Positions 43,240 to 53,283 are shown, numbered from the stretch's first letter. The stretch is 64,000 nt of DNA from Kiritimatiellia bacterium (GCA_026417735.1 JAOACR010000023.1:62001-126000); one strand, 5' to 3'. A program made the numbers and translations. Notes: generated by a model from the letters alone, not told the origin.

Positions 43240-44469
43240 ATGAATCCGCCCGCGTGGCGCAAAACCGGGTTGGCGCTGATGGTCGCTCTTCGAGCCGCGA
43301 GTGCGCCGAACCACCCTGGGAGTCCCCCGCTGCTGCCGGCCTCTAACGCGATGGCTCGTGCTGCAGAGTACTCCGCGAAGCACGGAGGACGCGCGTTTCT
43401 CGTCCAGGTGGAGGGCCGCATACTCTACGAGCGCTACGACGGTGGCTGGAATGCGGAACTTCCCCACCCTCTCGCGTCGGGCACCAAGTCGTTCGCCGGC
43501 GTGCTGGCGATGCTCGCTGTTCAGGACGGGCTGTTGAAGCTGGACGAGCCGGCGGCCACGGTGCTCCCCGAGTGGCGAGACGATGCGCGAAAGTCGAAGA
43601 TTACGATCCGCCAGCTGTTGCAGCTCTGCTCCGGCCTGCCGGCCGGTGATCGCGAGCTCAGCGGCCCCCGGAGCGGTTCGCGACTGTTCGGCTGGGCGGC
43701 CAGCAATCGTGTGGCGCGTCTGGGTCTGAACGGCGCCGTCGAGCCCGAAAACGTGGGCATCGCCGCGCTGAACCTCCCGTTGGCGCATGAGCCGGGGACG
43801 GCGTTCGAGTACGGGCCGAGTCACTTCCACGTGTTCGTACTCCTGTTGCAACGCCGGCTGCAGGCGTCGGACCGGCCGGAGCGGAATGTGCTGCAGTACC
43901 TTCACCGCCGTCTGTTGGAGCCCCTTGGAATCCCGAACGCACGGATCGCCCGCGATCGGGCGGGCAATCCCAATCTGGCCGGCGGCATGATGTTGACCGC
44001 GCGCGAGTGGGCAAGGTTCGGCCAGTTCGTCGCGGACCGCGGCGCACTCCGCCGGCCCGATGGTTCGCTGGAACCATGGCTGCGGCCGGAACTGCTGGCG
44101 GAATGTTTCCAGCCGAGCCCGGCGAATCCCCATTACGGGCTGACGTGGTGGCTTCCGGGCGGTGAGGGGCCGGACGCCGCTGCGGATACCGGCCTCCGTA
44201 CCGTGCGCCGACGGATGCTGGACCTCGCGGTTGCCCGGCCAGTGACCGACAACGCCGGCCGGCCGGTCTCCATCTGGATGGCGGCAGGACTCGGCAAACA
44301 GCGTCTCTACGTGCTGCCGGATCGGGGATGGGTCGTGGTGCGATTTGGGGACGGATCGCGCGAGAGCGTCGCATTCTCCGACGCGGAGCTGATCCAGCGG
44401 TTGCTGGAGACGGAGGCGAGCGCCGCAGCGCCGGCCGTAGCCGCCCCGTTAGCGCCCGCCGGCAGATGA
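43240..44469 (+). CDS. Exported beta-lactamase-fold serine hydrolase (class C-like)
   Basis: A 409-residue predicted periplasmic serine hydrolase. The signal segment is residues 1-22 (TGLALMVALRAASA). The nucleophile motif SxxK is S80-GT-K83 (LASGTKSFAGVL), and the Y-x-N position is Y192-G-P with EYGPSHFHVF, so the usual Asn is replaced. LQLCSGLPAGD matches the HTSGL block. Such proteins may be peptidases, esterases or beta-lactamases, and resistance should not be assumed. ATG 43240 is preferred over 43210 and 43231 because AGGAGA lies 9 nt upstream and the signal peptide starts there. It ends 38 nt before the convergent ilvD stop. Confidence 0.8.
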   Translation: MNPPAWRKTGLALMVALRAASAPNHPGSPPLLPASNAMARAAEYSAKHGGRAFLVQVEGRILYERYDGGWNAELPHPLASGTKSFAGVLAMLAVQDGLLKLDEPAATVLPEWRDDARKSKITIRQLLQLCSGLPAGDRELSGPRSGSRLFGWAASNRVARLGLNGAVEPENVGIAALNLPLAHEPGTAFEYGPSHFHVFVLLLQRRLQASDRPERNVLQYLHRRLLEPLGIPNARIARDRAGNPNLAGGMMLTAREWARFGQFVADRGALRRPDGSLEPWLRPELLAECFQPSPANPHYGLTWWLPGGEGPDAAADTGLRTVRRRMLDLAVARPVTDNAGRPVSIWMAAGLGKQRLYVLPDRGWVVVRFGDGSRESVAFSDAELIQRLLETEASAAAPAVAAPLAPAGR

Positions 44470-44507
44470 GTCGCGGGGCGGCCACAGTGATGCAGCCGCG
44501 CCGGGGA

Positions 44508-46175
44508 CTACTCGAGGATCGCGCCGCGGCTGGCGTTCGTCGCATGCGCGGCGTAGCGCGCCAGCCAGCCAGTGGTGAACCGGGGCGGAGGCGGCGACCA
44601 CTCGCGACGACGCGCGGCCAGCTCTGAGTCCGAAATCCTCACAGAAAGCCGCCGCGCGGGGATGTCCAGCTCGATCAGGTCACCGTCGCGCAGCAGCGCG
44701 ATCGGCCCGCCCTCCGCCGCCTCCGGCGACACGTGGCCGACGCACGCGCCGCGGGTGCCTCCGCTGAATCGTCCATCGGTGATCAGCGCGACCTTATCGC
44801 CCAGGCCACGCCCCATCAGGTAGCTGGTGGGGGCGAGCATTTCCTGCATACCGGGTCCACCCTTCGGCCCCTCATAGCGGATGACCACCACATCGCCCGG
44901 CTTCACGCGCCCGCGGAGGATGCCCTCGCAGGCGGCCTCCTGGGAGTCGAAGATCACCGCCGGTCCACAGTGGACCAGCACCCGCGGATCCACGCCGGCG
45001 GTTTTCACCACCGCACCGTCCGGCGCAAGATTCCCCCGCAGAATGAACAGCCCGCCTTCGCGACTGTAAGCGCGCTCCAGCGGCCGGATCACCTCGGGAT
45101 CGCGGATCACGGCTGCGGCGATGGTCCGCCCCAGCGTTCGACCAGTGACGGTCCTCGCCTCCAGATGAAGCAGACCTTCGATTCGGGCGACTTCCCGCAG
45201 GATCGCCGACACGCCGCCGGCGCGGTCCACATCCTCGATGTGATAGGTGGAGGAGGGAGAGACCTTGCAGATGTTGGGCGTACGTTTCGAAAGCTCGTTG
45301 ATGCGGTCGAGGTCATAGCTGACGCCCGCCTCGTGCGCGATCGCCAGCGTATGCAGCACGGTGTTGGTGCTGCCGCCCATCGCCATGTCGAGCACAAACG
45401 CGTTGTCAATCGCGTCGCGCGTGACGATGTCGCGCGGCCGCGGCCCGCCGTTCAGCGCCAGCCGCACAGCGAGCCGGCCCGCCGCCCGCCACAGCCGTCG
45501 CCGCGCCGGATCGGTCGCCAGCACCGTCCCGTTGCCCGGCAGCGCCAGCCCGATCGCTTCCAACAGGCAGTTCATCGAGTTCGCGGTGAACATCCCTGAA
45601 CAGGAGCCGGGGCCCGGGCATGCGGAACACTCCAACTGGCGCAGCTCCTCCTCGGTGATCCGACCTGCCGCGAGCGCTCCAACACCCTCAAACACGCCGA
45701 TCAGGTCGGTGATGCGCCCGTCCGGCATTCGCCCCGCCGCCATCGGTCCACCACTGACGAAGACGGTTGGGATGTTCGCCCGCAGCGCGCCCATGATCAT
45801 GCCGGGGATGATCTTGTCGCAGTTGGGAACGCAGACCATCGCGTCAAAACAATGCGCGGCCACCATCGTCTCAACACTGTCGGCGATGAGCTCCCGGCTG
45901 GGTAGCGAGTACTTCATGCCGCCATGGCCCATCGCCAGACCGTCACAGATGCCGATGGTGTTGAACTCAAACGGCGTGCCGCCCGCACGTTCAATGGCGC
46001 GCTTGATCAGCTGGCCGACCTTGTTCAGGTGCACGTGGCCCGGAATCACGTCTGTGTACGCATTGCACACCGCGATGAACGGCCGCCGGATCGCCTCGTC
46101 ATCGAGGCCGGTCGCCCGCAGCAAGCTGCGGTGCGGTGCGCGCTCAGCCCCCTGCTTGATCGTATCGCTGCGCAT
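44508..46175 (-). CDS. ilvD: Dihydroxy-acid dehydratase
   Basis: A 555-residue Fe-S dehydratase of valine, leucine and isoleucine synthesis, converting 2,3-dihydroxy-acids to 2-oxoacids. Conserved cluster cysteines are C119 ([10 protein letters not shown]) and C192 ([15 protein letters not shown]). [19 protein letters not shown] and [10 protein letters not shown] are diagnostic. The first region reads IPGHVHL as in E. coli IlvD, not TPC as in [2Fe-2S] forms. ATG 46175 is preceded by GGGGAGTGG; the longer frame upstream has no family similarity. No other ilv or leu genes are adjacent. Confidence 0.95.
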   Translation of the reverse strand: MRSDTIKQGAERAPHRSLLRATGLDDEAIRRPFIAVCNAYTDVIPGHVHLNKVGQLIKRAIERAGGTPFEFNTIGICDGLAMGHGGMKYSLPSRELIADSVETMVAAHCFDAMVCVPNCDKIIPGMIMGALRANIPTVFVSGGPMAAGRMPDGRITDLIGVFEGVGALAAGRITEEELRQLECSACPGPGSCSGMFTANSMNCLLEAIGLALPGNGTVLATDPARRRLWRAAGRLAVRLALNGGPRPRDIVTRDAIDNAFVLDMAMGGSTNTVLHTLAIAHEAGVSYDLDRINELSKRTPNICKVSPSSTYHIEDVDRAGGVSAILREVARIEGLLHLEARTVTGRTLGRTIAAAVIRDPEVIRPLERAYSREGGLFILRGNLAPDGAVVKTAGVDPRVLVHCGPAVIFDSQEAACEGILRGRVKPGDVVVIRYEGPKGGPGMQEMLAPTSYLMGRGLGDKVALITDGRFSGGTRGACVGHVSPEAAEGGPIALLRDGDLIELDIPARRLSVRISDSELAARRREWSPPPPRFTTGWLARYAAHATNASRGAILE

Positions 46176-46233
46176 GCTCCACTCCCCACGGTCGTGCGGA
46201 CGGCTGCTGCCCGCCAAACTCAAAGGAGGCTTC

Positions 46234-46261
46234 AGTCTACCCCTGCCGACCCCGCTGAGAA
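46234..46261 (-). promoter_or_regulatory. Possible promoter of ilvD
   Basis: On the minus strand: TTCTCA (-35), a 16-bp spacer and TAGACT (-10), giving a leader of about 50 nt. The -10 context GTAGACTGA is identical to that of the ATPase operon promoter. No leader-peptide attenuator is evident. Confidence 0.45.
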
Positions 46262-46300
46262 AAGGCTCTTTGTCCCGTCGCTGACACCGCACAACCGCCT

Positions 46301-46972
46301 TCACGCTGCTCCACGATGCGATGTGCGCCTCGCAATTCGCAGCACCGCGAGTCCGGCGGCGGGCAGCACCAACGCCAGCAGCACCGCCCAACGCAGGCCG
46401 AGCGGTTCGGCGCTCTGCGCCCCCGCCCAGCCGTAAACCAGACACAGGGGAAGCGTCCCGGCGGTGGACAGCCGGATGAAACGGCCCGGTGGCATGCCGG
46501 CCAGGCCCGCGGCGCAGCTGATCAGCTCTGTGAGCATCGGCACGCTGCGGCTGAGCACGATCGCCCACGCACCGTACTCGTTCACCACCCGCTCGGCGAA
46601 CTCTGCGTCCGCTCCCGCGGTGCGCCGGAACCAGGCGCGGCCGAAACGACGGCATGCGGTGTAACCGACGATGGCAGCTGCCATGGCACCGGCAAACGAA
46701 ACTGTCGCGCCGAGCAACGGACCCAGCAGCGCGCCGGCCAGCGTCATCAGCACACTGGATGGCGTGGGCAGCACTAGATCCGCCGCGAGCAACCCGGCGA
46801 TCGCGAGCGCCGCTGCGAGGCGGCCTCCGGACGAATTGCGAATTGCCTCAATCGCAGTGCGAACCCGCGCCCCGTCCATCCACCCGCCCGCAGACGCCCC
46901 CAGCGCCAGCAGCACCATCACGCTGACCGCCGCAAACAGCACAAGCAGGAGACGTTTCATCGGTTCCGCCAT
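46301..46972 (-). CDS. TVP38/TMEM64 (DedA superfamily) membrane protein
   Basis: A 223-residue inner-membrane protein with about six hydrophobic segments, starting at residues 5-22 ([20 protein letters not shown]). The SNARE-associated/DedA core contains [21 protein letters not shown] and the re-entrant segment near [19 protein letters not shown]. Relatives flip polyprenyl phosphates or phospholipids, or affect membrane potential. ATG 46972 is used; ATG 46960 is possible. It lies upstream of ilvD on the same strand and divergent from a GH78-like gene. The transported lipid is unknown. Confidence 0.82.
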   Translation of the reverse strand: MAEPMKRLLLVLFAAVSVMVLLALGASAGGWMDGARVRTAIEAIRNSSGGRLAAALAIAGLLAADLVLPTPSSVLMTLAGALLGPLLGATVSFAGAMAAAIVGYTACRRFGRAWFRRTAGADAEFAERVVNEYGAWAIVLSRSVPMLTELISCAAGLAGMPPGRFIRLSTAGTLPLCLVYGWAGAQSAEPLGLRWAVLLALVLPAAGLAVLRIARRTSHRGAA

Positions 46973-47110
46973 CCCTTGTCCGCCAACGGCACCGCGAAGT
47001 TCGGCCGGGGGGACGGACTCCGGTGCGTTCCACTCTCCAGGATCGTCGGGCGCCGCGCAAACCGCCGCACCACAGGCGCCCATGGCGGCCGTCCGACATG
47101 GCCACGGTTC

Positions 47111-47138
47111 TTGTCCTCCGAAGAAACCGTCCTATCAT
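47111..47138 (+). promoter_or_regulatory. Predicted promoter of the second GH78-like gene
   Basis: TTGTCC (-35), a 16-bp spacer and TATCAT (-10) lie 68 nt before the ATG at 47207. The -10 context CCTATCATCC is shared with the argS promoter. Confidence 0.55.
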
Positions 47139-47206
47139 CCGAATGCTCGGCCGCTGTGGCGACGGTGCCGCAGACCGCAACAGACGCTGGGGGAGGCATG
47201 GCAGCG

Positions 47207-49657
47207 ATGAAGCATCGCAACGGATGGATCGTGGCGCTGGTGTTTGGCGGGTTGCGCACAGCCATGGCCGCACGGCCCGCAGAGTTCCGGCAGGCCGAGC
47301 CGGTCTGGCTGGCCGGCACCGAGCGAGAGATGAACGTGCTGGCCGGCTTCCGCGCGGTGATCGTTTCGCCTTCGGCGGACGGCGCGACGTTGCGCGCCAC
47401 GGGTTCCACCTTCTACCGGGTGACCGTGAACGGGGAGTTCGTCGGCCACGGCCCCGCCCGCGCCGGCCACGGCTGGTTCCGCGTGGACGAATGGCCGCTC
47501 GATGCCTGCCTGCGGCCCGGCACCAACGTCGTCGCGATCGAGGTGGCCGGCTACAACATCAACAGTTTTGCCTACCTCGACCAGCCGTCGTTTTTGCAGG
47601 CGGAAATCGTCGCTGGCGACCGCGTGCTGGCGGCGACGGGCGCAGAGGATGCAACGAGAACGTTCACCGCAATGCGTCTCGACGCGCGCCTGCAACGGGT
47701 GCCGCGGTACAGCTATCAGCGCGGGTTCATGGAGGTCTGGCGGTTGACGCCGGGGTGGGACCTGTGGCGAAGGGACCCCGCGGCGCCATGGTCGCCCGCA
47801 CCCCTCGCGCGCCAGCCGGGCGGACGTTCTCTGCCACGCGGGGTGCCACTGCCGGAGTGCGGCGTCGTGCGCCCCGCCCCGATCGTCATCGCCGGTACAC
47901 TTGTGCGGCGACCGGTCTCCCGGCCCTGGAAGGATCGCTCGCTCACCATCATTGGCCCGAACTTCAAGGGGTTTGCAGAACCTGAGCTCGAGACGTGCCC
48001 GCCAGTTGAATACCAGCACTACGCGGACGGCGGCTCGACCACGGTGACCCATGCTGCTGGATCGGCGCGGCTTTCCGCAATGGAGTACCGGGTGCTCGAC
48101 TTTCGCACAAACCTCACCGGGTTCATCGGCGTGCGCCTGCGATGCCAAGCGTCCTCCCGGGTGATGCTCTCGTTTGATGAGCTACTCCCGGAACGCGGAC
48201 CGGTGAACTGGCGGCGACTGTCCTGCGCAAGTCTGGTGGACCTGCGGCTGGAACCGGGCGAATACACCTTCGAGACGATCGAGCCCTACACGCTGCGCGC
48301 GTTGCAGCTGGCAGCCCTCGAGGGCGCAGAAGTGGAGCTGCTGGACGCGTGGCTGCGCGAGTTCGCTACCTCCGGCACCGAACTGGCGCGCGTTCGCGCT
48401 TCCGATCCGGCGGTCGAGCAGGTGTTCGAAGCGGGCCGTCAGACGTTTCGCCAGAACGCCGTGGACATTTTCATGGACTGTCCCTCTCGTGAGCGGGCGG
48501 GCTGGCTGTGCGATAGCTTTTTCACCGCACGCACTGCGATGGACCTGCAGGGGAACGCGCGAATCGAACGGGCGTTTCTCGAAAATTTCGCGCTGCCGGA
48601 CGCCTTCCCGCGCCTGCCGGAGGGCATGCTGCCGATGTGCTATCCCTCCGACCACTACAACGGAGAGTTCATACCCAACTGGGCGATGTGGTTCGTGCTG
48701 CAGCTTCGCGAATATCTTCAACGCACCGGAGATCGTGAGCTGGTCGAGCGATTGCGGCCACGCGTGCTGCGGCTGGTGGAGTACTTTCAGCGACTGCGCA
48801 ATGCCGACGGCCTGCTCGAAAAGCTGCCCAGCTGGGTGTTTGTGGAGTGGTCGATGGCGAACAAGTTCGTGCAGGACGTGAACTACCCCTCCAACATGCT
48901 CTATGCGGAGATGCTCGACGCGATCGCCGAGCTCTACGGGCAGCCGCAGCTCGCCCGTGAGGCCGCGGGCGTGCGGGAGGCGATTCGGCGCCAGTCGTGG
49001 GACGGAGAATTTTTTGTGGACAACGCGGTTCGCCGGCCCGACGGTACGCTCGAGGTCACACGGAACCGGACGGAAACCTGTCAGTATTATGCGTTCTACT
49101 TCCGAGTGGCGACGCCGGCGACGCACCCGCAATTGTGGGACCGTCTTGTCCGCGACTTTGGCCCGCAGCGTAAGGGAACAGGGCGGTGGCCCGAAATTCA
49201 CCCGTCAAACCAGCTCATCGGGAACGTGATGAGATTCGAGCTGCTGTCCCGCGAAGGCCTGACTCGCCGCCTGTTCGAAGAGGCCGTGCCGTATCACCGC
49301 CGCATGGCAGAGCTGACCGGTACGCTGTGGGAATTCGACGGCCCGCAGGCCAGCTGCAACCACGGGTTCGCCTCGCATGGGGGGGTGCGGCTGCTGTACC
49401 GCGACGTGCTCGGTCTTTGGAACGTGAGCCACACGCACCGTGAAGTGATCCTCCGGATACCCGACGTGCCGCTGGAGTGGTGCGAAGGGACAATGCCAAC
49501 GCCGGACGGGCCGATTGAGCTGCGATGGCACCGCGCGGGGGAGGGTGTGCGGATCGAACGGCTGGTGTTGCCAAAGGGTTGGCGTCACCGGTTGGACGAT
49601 CGCGCGGGAGGCGTCGTGCGTGTGGTGGAGGCGCCATCGCACGCTTCCGGAATCTAG
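47207..49657 (+). CDS. Secreted GH78-like alpha-L-rhamnosidase family protein (second copy)
   Basis: An 816-residue exported six-hairpin glycosidase. The signal peptide covers residues 1-21 (WIVALVFGGLRTAMA). N-terminal beta-sandwich domains (FYRVTVNGEFVGHGPAR; VVAIEVAGYNINSFAY) resemble the GH78 D/N domains. The catalytic (alpha/alpha)6 region has D424-CPSRE, with E429 at the general-acid position, followed by CDSFFTART. Identity with the other GH78-like gene appears low, so they likely act on different substrates. ATG 47207 is chosen because GGGGGAGG sits at proper spacing; ATG 47198 is too close to it. The substrate is not provable from sequence. Confidence 0.8.
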   Translation: MKHRNGWIVALVFGGLRTAMAARPAEFRQAEPVWLAGTEREMNVLAGFRAVIVSPSADGATLRATGSTFYRVTVNGEFVGHGPARAGHGWFRVDEWPLDACLRPGTNVVAIEVAGYNINSFAYLDQPSFLQAEIVAGDRVLAATGAEDATRTFTAMRLDARLQRVPRYSYQRGFMEVWRLTPGWDLWRRDPAAPWSPAPLARQPGGRSLPRGVPLPECGVVRPAPIVIAGTLVRRPVSRPWKDRSLTIIGPNFKGFAEPELETCPPVEYQHYADGGSTTVTHAAGSARLSAMEYRVLDFRTNLTGFIGVRLRCQASSRVMLSFDELLPERGPVNWRRLSCASLVDLRLEPGEYTFETIEPYTLRALQLAALEGAEVELLDAWLREFATSGTELARVRASDPAVEQVFEAGRQTFRQNAVDIFMDCPSRERAGWLCDSFFTARTAMDLQGNARIERAFLENFALPDAFPRLPEGMLPMCYPSDHYNGEFIPNWAMWFVLQLREYLQRTGDRELVERLRPRVLRLVEYFQRLRNADGLLEKLPSWVFVEWSMANKFVQDVNYPSNMLYAEMLDAIAELYGQPQLAREAAGVREAIRRQSWDGEFFVDNAVRRPDGTLEVTRNRTETCQYYAFYFRVATPATHPQLWDRLVRDFGPQRKGTGRWPEIHPSNQLIGNVMRFELLSREGLTRRLFEEAVPYHRRMAELTGTLWEFDGPQASCNHGFASHGGVRLLYRDVLGLWNVSHTHREVILRIPDVPLEWCEGTMPTPDGPIELRWHRAGEGVRIERLVLPKGWRHRLDDRAGGVVRVVEAPSHASGI

Positions 49658-50072
49658 AACGCCTGCAGGCTTCTCGTTGCGACCGCCCGTGGCCGAGTGG
49701 GCCTCCGCCACACCTCGAACCGTTCAACTTCTCCGGCAGACGGTTATGGAAAGACCACGGGCGGCCAAAGCCACACTTCTGCCGCGGCTACGAGGAGGGG
49801 CGGCTCGCGCCGGTGGCGTCGCGCGCGGCCCTTTCACTGTCCCTTTAGCACCCCTTTCTGTCCGTACGGCGTCCGTTGCGTACCGGCCGGTGTCGCCCCC
49901 GATCTTCCCAACGCCATCGCCAGGGAAATCCGGCGCGTTCCTGTCTTCCAAGCCTTGCAAACATCTGGTCTAGGGGCCTCCAAAGCTTGGGCTGTGCGCC
50001 ATTCCCCTCAGCAGGCGTTTGCCGCCACCTTCTCTGTCCCGCCCGTCGCCGCTCACCAATCTTTCTTTCGCC
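49658..50072. other. 415-bp convergent gap holding a paired palindrome
   Basis: The gap lies between two converging stops. No open frame, tRNA or T-tailed terminator is seen. Its one notable element is the palindrome pair at 49946-49991. The sequence just before the DUF1573 stop is pyrimidine-rich. Confidence 0.5.
49946..49991. repeat. Pair of TTCCAA-N3-TTGGAA palindromes, centres 32 bp apart
   Basis: The first copy TTCCAAGCCTTGCAA (49946-49960, one mismatch) is centred at 49953. The second TCCAAAGCTTGGG (49979-49991) is centred at 49985. The core CCAA-N3-TTGG is kept apart from one base, and spacing between centres is 32 bp, about three helical turns. The same pair and spacing recur at 60599-60643. 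This suggests a cooperative protein-binding element or a dispersed intergenic repeat. Confidence 0.6.
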
Positions 50073-51095
50073 TCAGCGGTCTGAGATGACGCGCAACTTG
50101 AGCTTCAGCGGCCCATCGGCGGGCGGCCGCGTGTGGATTTCAACGTCGTGGCCATCCCACTCGGGCGTGCTGGGCAGATCGTCCAGCCGCAGCTGAATCG
50201 CGCCGTCGGCCAGCCGGCGCGCCTGCCATCGAAGCGGACGGCCGGCGAGCTGGACCCGCTCGACCTCCAGCGCCGCCGCGCCACCGCCCGACAGAAGAAC
50301 GAACTGACTTCCTCGCGAGCCGGCCTCCACGCGCAGCTCGGTTGGCAGCAGCATCAGCGGCTGGCGAACCACCACGCTGCAGCCAACCACGATCTGGCCG
50401 ATGTCCGGCCGGTCGGTGCTGAGGATCAGCCGCTCCGTCAGCCAACCGGCGGAGGGATACGGCGGAACGGCGGCGACCTCGATCTGCCACACGCCGGGGC
50501 CCTCCGGCCGTACCGCCGCCCGCAGCCACTGCGCGCTCACCTCGGCGGAGATCAGTCGTCCGGTAGGCGGATCAAACGAAAGGCGCAACGACTGTGTGGC
50601 CGAGCGATCCGGCGAGAGGTCCCCGAACATCACGCCCGTCGGCGTTAGCGCCCAGGGGGAGAGGATCTCCGCGACGATGGGTATTTTCACGGAGGGGTTG
50701 CGGGGATCGTTCGTCCGCAGCACAACTTCCCGGTAGAACTTGCCACGACGCCCCAACAGGTTCAGCCGCACGATCATCTCGGTCGCCGCGCCCACGGGAA
50801 CGAGGTCATGCTCCACTCGAACCTCCGCACACCCACAGCCGGAGTCGATTCCCTCGATCCGGAGCGGTTCATCGCCGGCGTTGCGAATCCGCAGCCGTCG
50901 GACCAGCTCGGGGTCCTGCGCGCGGACGCGACCGAAGTCGAGCGCAGGGGGGTTCACCTGCACGGCGGGGACGGCGCGCGCGGCGGCCGGCAGCACGGCC
51001 GGAATCAGGACCAGCGCGAGCCAGCGGCCCCCCCAGCTCTTCCATCTGCGCGCGCCCCGGCCCCCGACGGGCCACTCCAACGTCTGCCGCCGCAT
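50073..51095 (-). CDS. Exported DUF1573-domain protein
   Basis: A 340-residue protein with a basic N-terminus, then a signal segment at about residues 23-40 (LALVLIPAVLPAAARAV). A DUF1573 Ig-like domain at about 45-140 carries ALDFGRVRAQDPELVRRLRI (read in parts), the hallmark SGCGCAEV and VVLRTNDPRNPSVKIP. The C-terminal half holds further beta-sandwich repeats of the same kind. DUF1573 proteins are abundant in PVC and Bacteroidota envelopes, but their function is not established. It follows glgX by 133 nt on the same strand. Confidence 0.85.
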   Translation of the reverse strand: MRRQTLEWPVGGRGARRWKSWGGRWLALVLIPAVLPAAARAVPAVQVNPPALDFGRVRAQDPELVRRLRIRNAGDEPLRIEGIDSGCGCAEVRVEHDLVPVGAATEMIVRLNLLGRRGKFYREVVLRTNDPRNPSVKIPIVAEILSPWALTPTGVMFGDLSPDRSATQSLRLSFDPPTGRLISAEVSAQWLRAAVRPEGPGVWQIEVAAVPPYPSAGWLTERLILSTDRPDIGQIVVGCSVVVRQPLMLLPTELRVEAGSRGSQFVLLSGGGAAALEVERVQLAGRPLRWQARRLADGAIQLRLDDLPSTPEWDGHDVEIHTRPPADGPLKLKLRVISDR

Positions 51096-51228
51096 CGCAC
51101 ATGCTCCCTGTCATTCCGAGGTTCGGGCACCCCATCCCGCCGACGATCGCCGCGGCCCCCGGAGCGACTCGTCGGCGAGCTCGTCCGCCACAGCATGGAG
51201 CAAGTGGCCGCCGTCCCGCGATCCGCGA

Positions 51229-53283
51229 TCACGAGGCTTCCATCACCGCGAGCGCCGGCCCCTCGAGCCGGAGCCGCTGCGTGCCATCTGCCGAAAGCAC
51301 CCGTGGGGGCTCGGCCTCCGTCGTCCAGAGGGCCGGCCGCCACGCGCCGGGCGGAAGGCGGAACTCGACCGGCTGGCCGCCACCGTTGATCAGCACGAGC
51401 AGATCCGGCTCGGGCGTCGGCGCGCCCGTGCAGCGCGGGTCGCCACTGAGGCGATACATCAGCGCGATGCCTCTCGCCCAGTCCGGCGCGCCACCATCCG
51501 GCCCGAACCACTCCACGTCCGGCGGCGAGCCGTCCGTGCCCGTTCCCGTGAGAAACCGCGAACGCCGGAGGCTGCGGTGGCGTCGGCGCAGCGCGATCAG
51601 ATCGCGGACCCACTGCAGAAATGCGGCGTTGCGCTCGGCCAGCGTCCAGTCGAACCAGGAGATCTCATTGTCCTGCGCGTACGCGTTGTTGTTGCCGCGC
51701 TGCGTGCGCCCGAACTCGTCACCGCCCAGCAGCAGCGGCACGCCCTGCGCAAGCAACAGCGAGGCGAGAAGATTCTTTTGCTGGCGGGTTCGGAGCGACT
51801 CGATTCGCGGATCGTCGCTCGGCCCTTCCACACCGCAGTTGAAGGAGTGGTTGTGCGGCTCTCCGTCACGTCCGCCCTCGGCGTTCGCCTCGTTATGGGG
51901 GCGGGCGTAGCGCACCACGTCGGCGAGCGTGAACCCGTCGTGGCAGGTGACGTAGTTCACGCTCGTCAGCGGTCCGCGCGGTCGGCCGCTGTAGAGGTCG
52001 GAGCTGCCGGCCAGTCGGGTCGCCAACACGCCCAGAAGACCGCGATCACCCCGCCAGAAACGGCGGACGTCATCGCGGAAGCGACCATTCCACTCCAGCC
52101 AGTCGCGACCCGGAAACGCGCCGACTTGGTAGAGCCCGCCGACGTCCCACGGCTCCGCGACGAGCTTCACGTCGCGGAGGTCCGGCTCAGCGGCGATGCG
52201 AGCCAGCAGCGGCGGGGCGTCCAGTGGGCGGCCATCGGGGCCCCGCGTCAGCGCGGCGGCCAGATCGAAGCGAAATCCGTCCACGTGGAACTCGCGCACC
52301 CAGCGGCGGAGGCAATCCACAATGATGTCGGCGACCACCGGCTCGTTCGCGTTGACGGTGTTTCCGCAACCGGTGAAGTCGGCGAACTCCTCGGTACCGG
52401 GTTTGCGCAGGTAATAGAGCTCGCGGTCCAGCGCCTTGAACGAATACATCGGGCCACCGGCGCCGTCCTCGCCGGTGTGGTTGAAGACGACGTCGAGCCA
52501 CACCTCGAGGCCGGCGGCGTGGAGCGCGCGGACCAGGTCGCGGAACTCGTCGACCGACGCTGCCGGTCGGGGGTTGGCCGCATAGCGGGAGTTCGGTGCG
52601 AACCAGGCAATCGGGTTGTAGCCCCACAGGTTGCGGAGGTGGCGACGCGGACCGTGTTCGATCCACAACTCCATCTCGTCGAACTCGTGCAGCGGAAGCA
52701 GTTCCACCGCGGTGATGCCGAGACGAGCGAGGTACGGGATGCGTTCCGCGAACGCGGCGTAGGTGCCCGGCGCAGCGACGCCCGCAGAGGGATGAGCGGT
52801 GAAGGAGCGAAGATGAACCTCGTAGATGATCGTGTCGGTCAGCGGGGTGCGGGGCGGGCGGTCACCGCGCCAGTCGTAGCGCGAGTCGTCCACGACCACA
52901 CACTTGGGGAACGCGGCACCTCGCTCGGGCCAGTGGCCCGGCGTGAGGCCACGTGTCTCGCCCCAGCGCCGCGAGGTCGCGACCGCGGAAGCACACGGGT
53001 CGAGCACCCATCGGCGCGCGTCCCAGTCCGATGCCTCGATGCGCCAAGCATACAGCGCCCCGTGGCCGACGCCGGGCAGGCGCAGTTGCCACAGGTCGCC
53101 CTGCCGGTGCGTGGTGGGCAACAGCGCAAACTCGCCGGCGGGCTCCGCCGCGTCGGGTGAGTCGAACAACATGAGCCAGGCGCGCCGAGCGCGCGCACAG
53201 CGGAGCACAAAGGTGGTGGCGCCATCGTCTACCGTCGCTCCGCAGCGGCGACCCTCCCACGGCATTCGTTCGCGGTCGCGCAT
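51229..53283 (-). CDS. glgX: Glycogen debranching enzyme GlgX (GH13 isoamylase type)
   Basis: A 684-residue alpha-1,6-glucosidase acting on phosphorylase-limit glycogen. An N-terminal CBM48 domain spans about residues 10-110. The GH13 barrel follows, with nucleophile D340 (GFRFDLAAAL), acid/base E377 (VAEPWDVGG) and D449 (TCHDGFT). GDEFGRTQRGNNNAYAQDNEIS (read in parts) is the GlgX/TreX block. The C-terminal beta domain is complete. ATG 53283 begins 41 nt after the smc stop on the same strand, so smc and glgX may be co-transcribed. It implies glycogen storage, although glgA, glgB and glgP are not in this window. Confidence 0.94.
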   Translation of the reverse strand: MRDRERMPWEGRRCGATVDDGATTFVLRCARARRAWLMLFDSPDAAEPAGEFALLPTTHRQGDLWQLRLPGVGHGALYAWRIEASDWDARRWVLDPCASAVATSRRWGETRGLTPGHWPERGAAFPKCVVVDDSRYDWRGDRPPRTPLTDTIIYEVHLRSFTAHPSAGVAAPGTYAAFAERIPYLARLGITAVELLPLHEFDEMELWIEHGPRRHLRNLWGYNPIAWFAPNSRYAANPRPAASVDEFRDLVRALHAAGLEVWLDVVFNHTGEDGAGGPMYSFKALDRELYYLRKPGTEEFADFTGCGNTVNANEPVVADIIVDCLRRWVREFHVDGFRFDLAAALTRGPDGRPLDAPPLLARIAAEPDLRDVKLVAEPWDVGGLYQVGAFPGRDWLEWNGRFRDDVRRFWRGDRGLLGVLATRLAGSSDLYSGRPRGPLTSVNYVTCHDGFTLADVVRYARPHNEANAEGGRDGEPHNHSFNCGVEGPSDDPRIESLRTRQQKNLLASLLLAQGVPLLLGGDEFGRTQRGNNNAYAQDNEISWFDWTLAERNAAFLQWVRDLIALRRRHRSLRRSRFLTGTGTDGSPPDVEWFGPDGGAPDWARGIALMYRLSGDPRCTGAPTPEPDLLVLINGGGQPVEFRLPPGAWRPALWTTEAEPPRVLSADGTQRLRLEGPALAVMEAS

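Noticed and set aside
43240-44469. Antibiotic-resistance beta-lactamase
   Set aside because: The SxxK motif is present but the Y-x-N Asn is replaced and many class C-fold proteins are peptidases or esterases; resistance is not supported.
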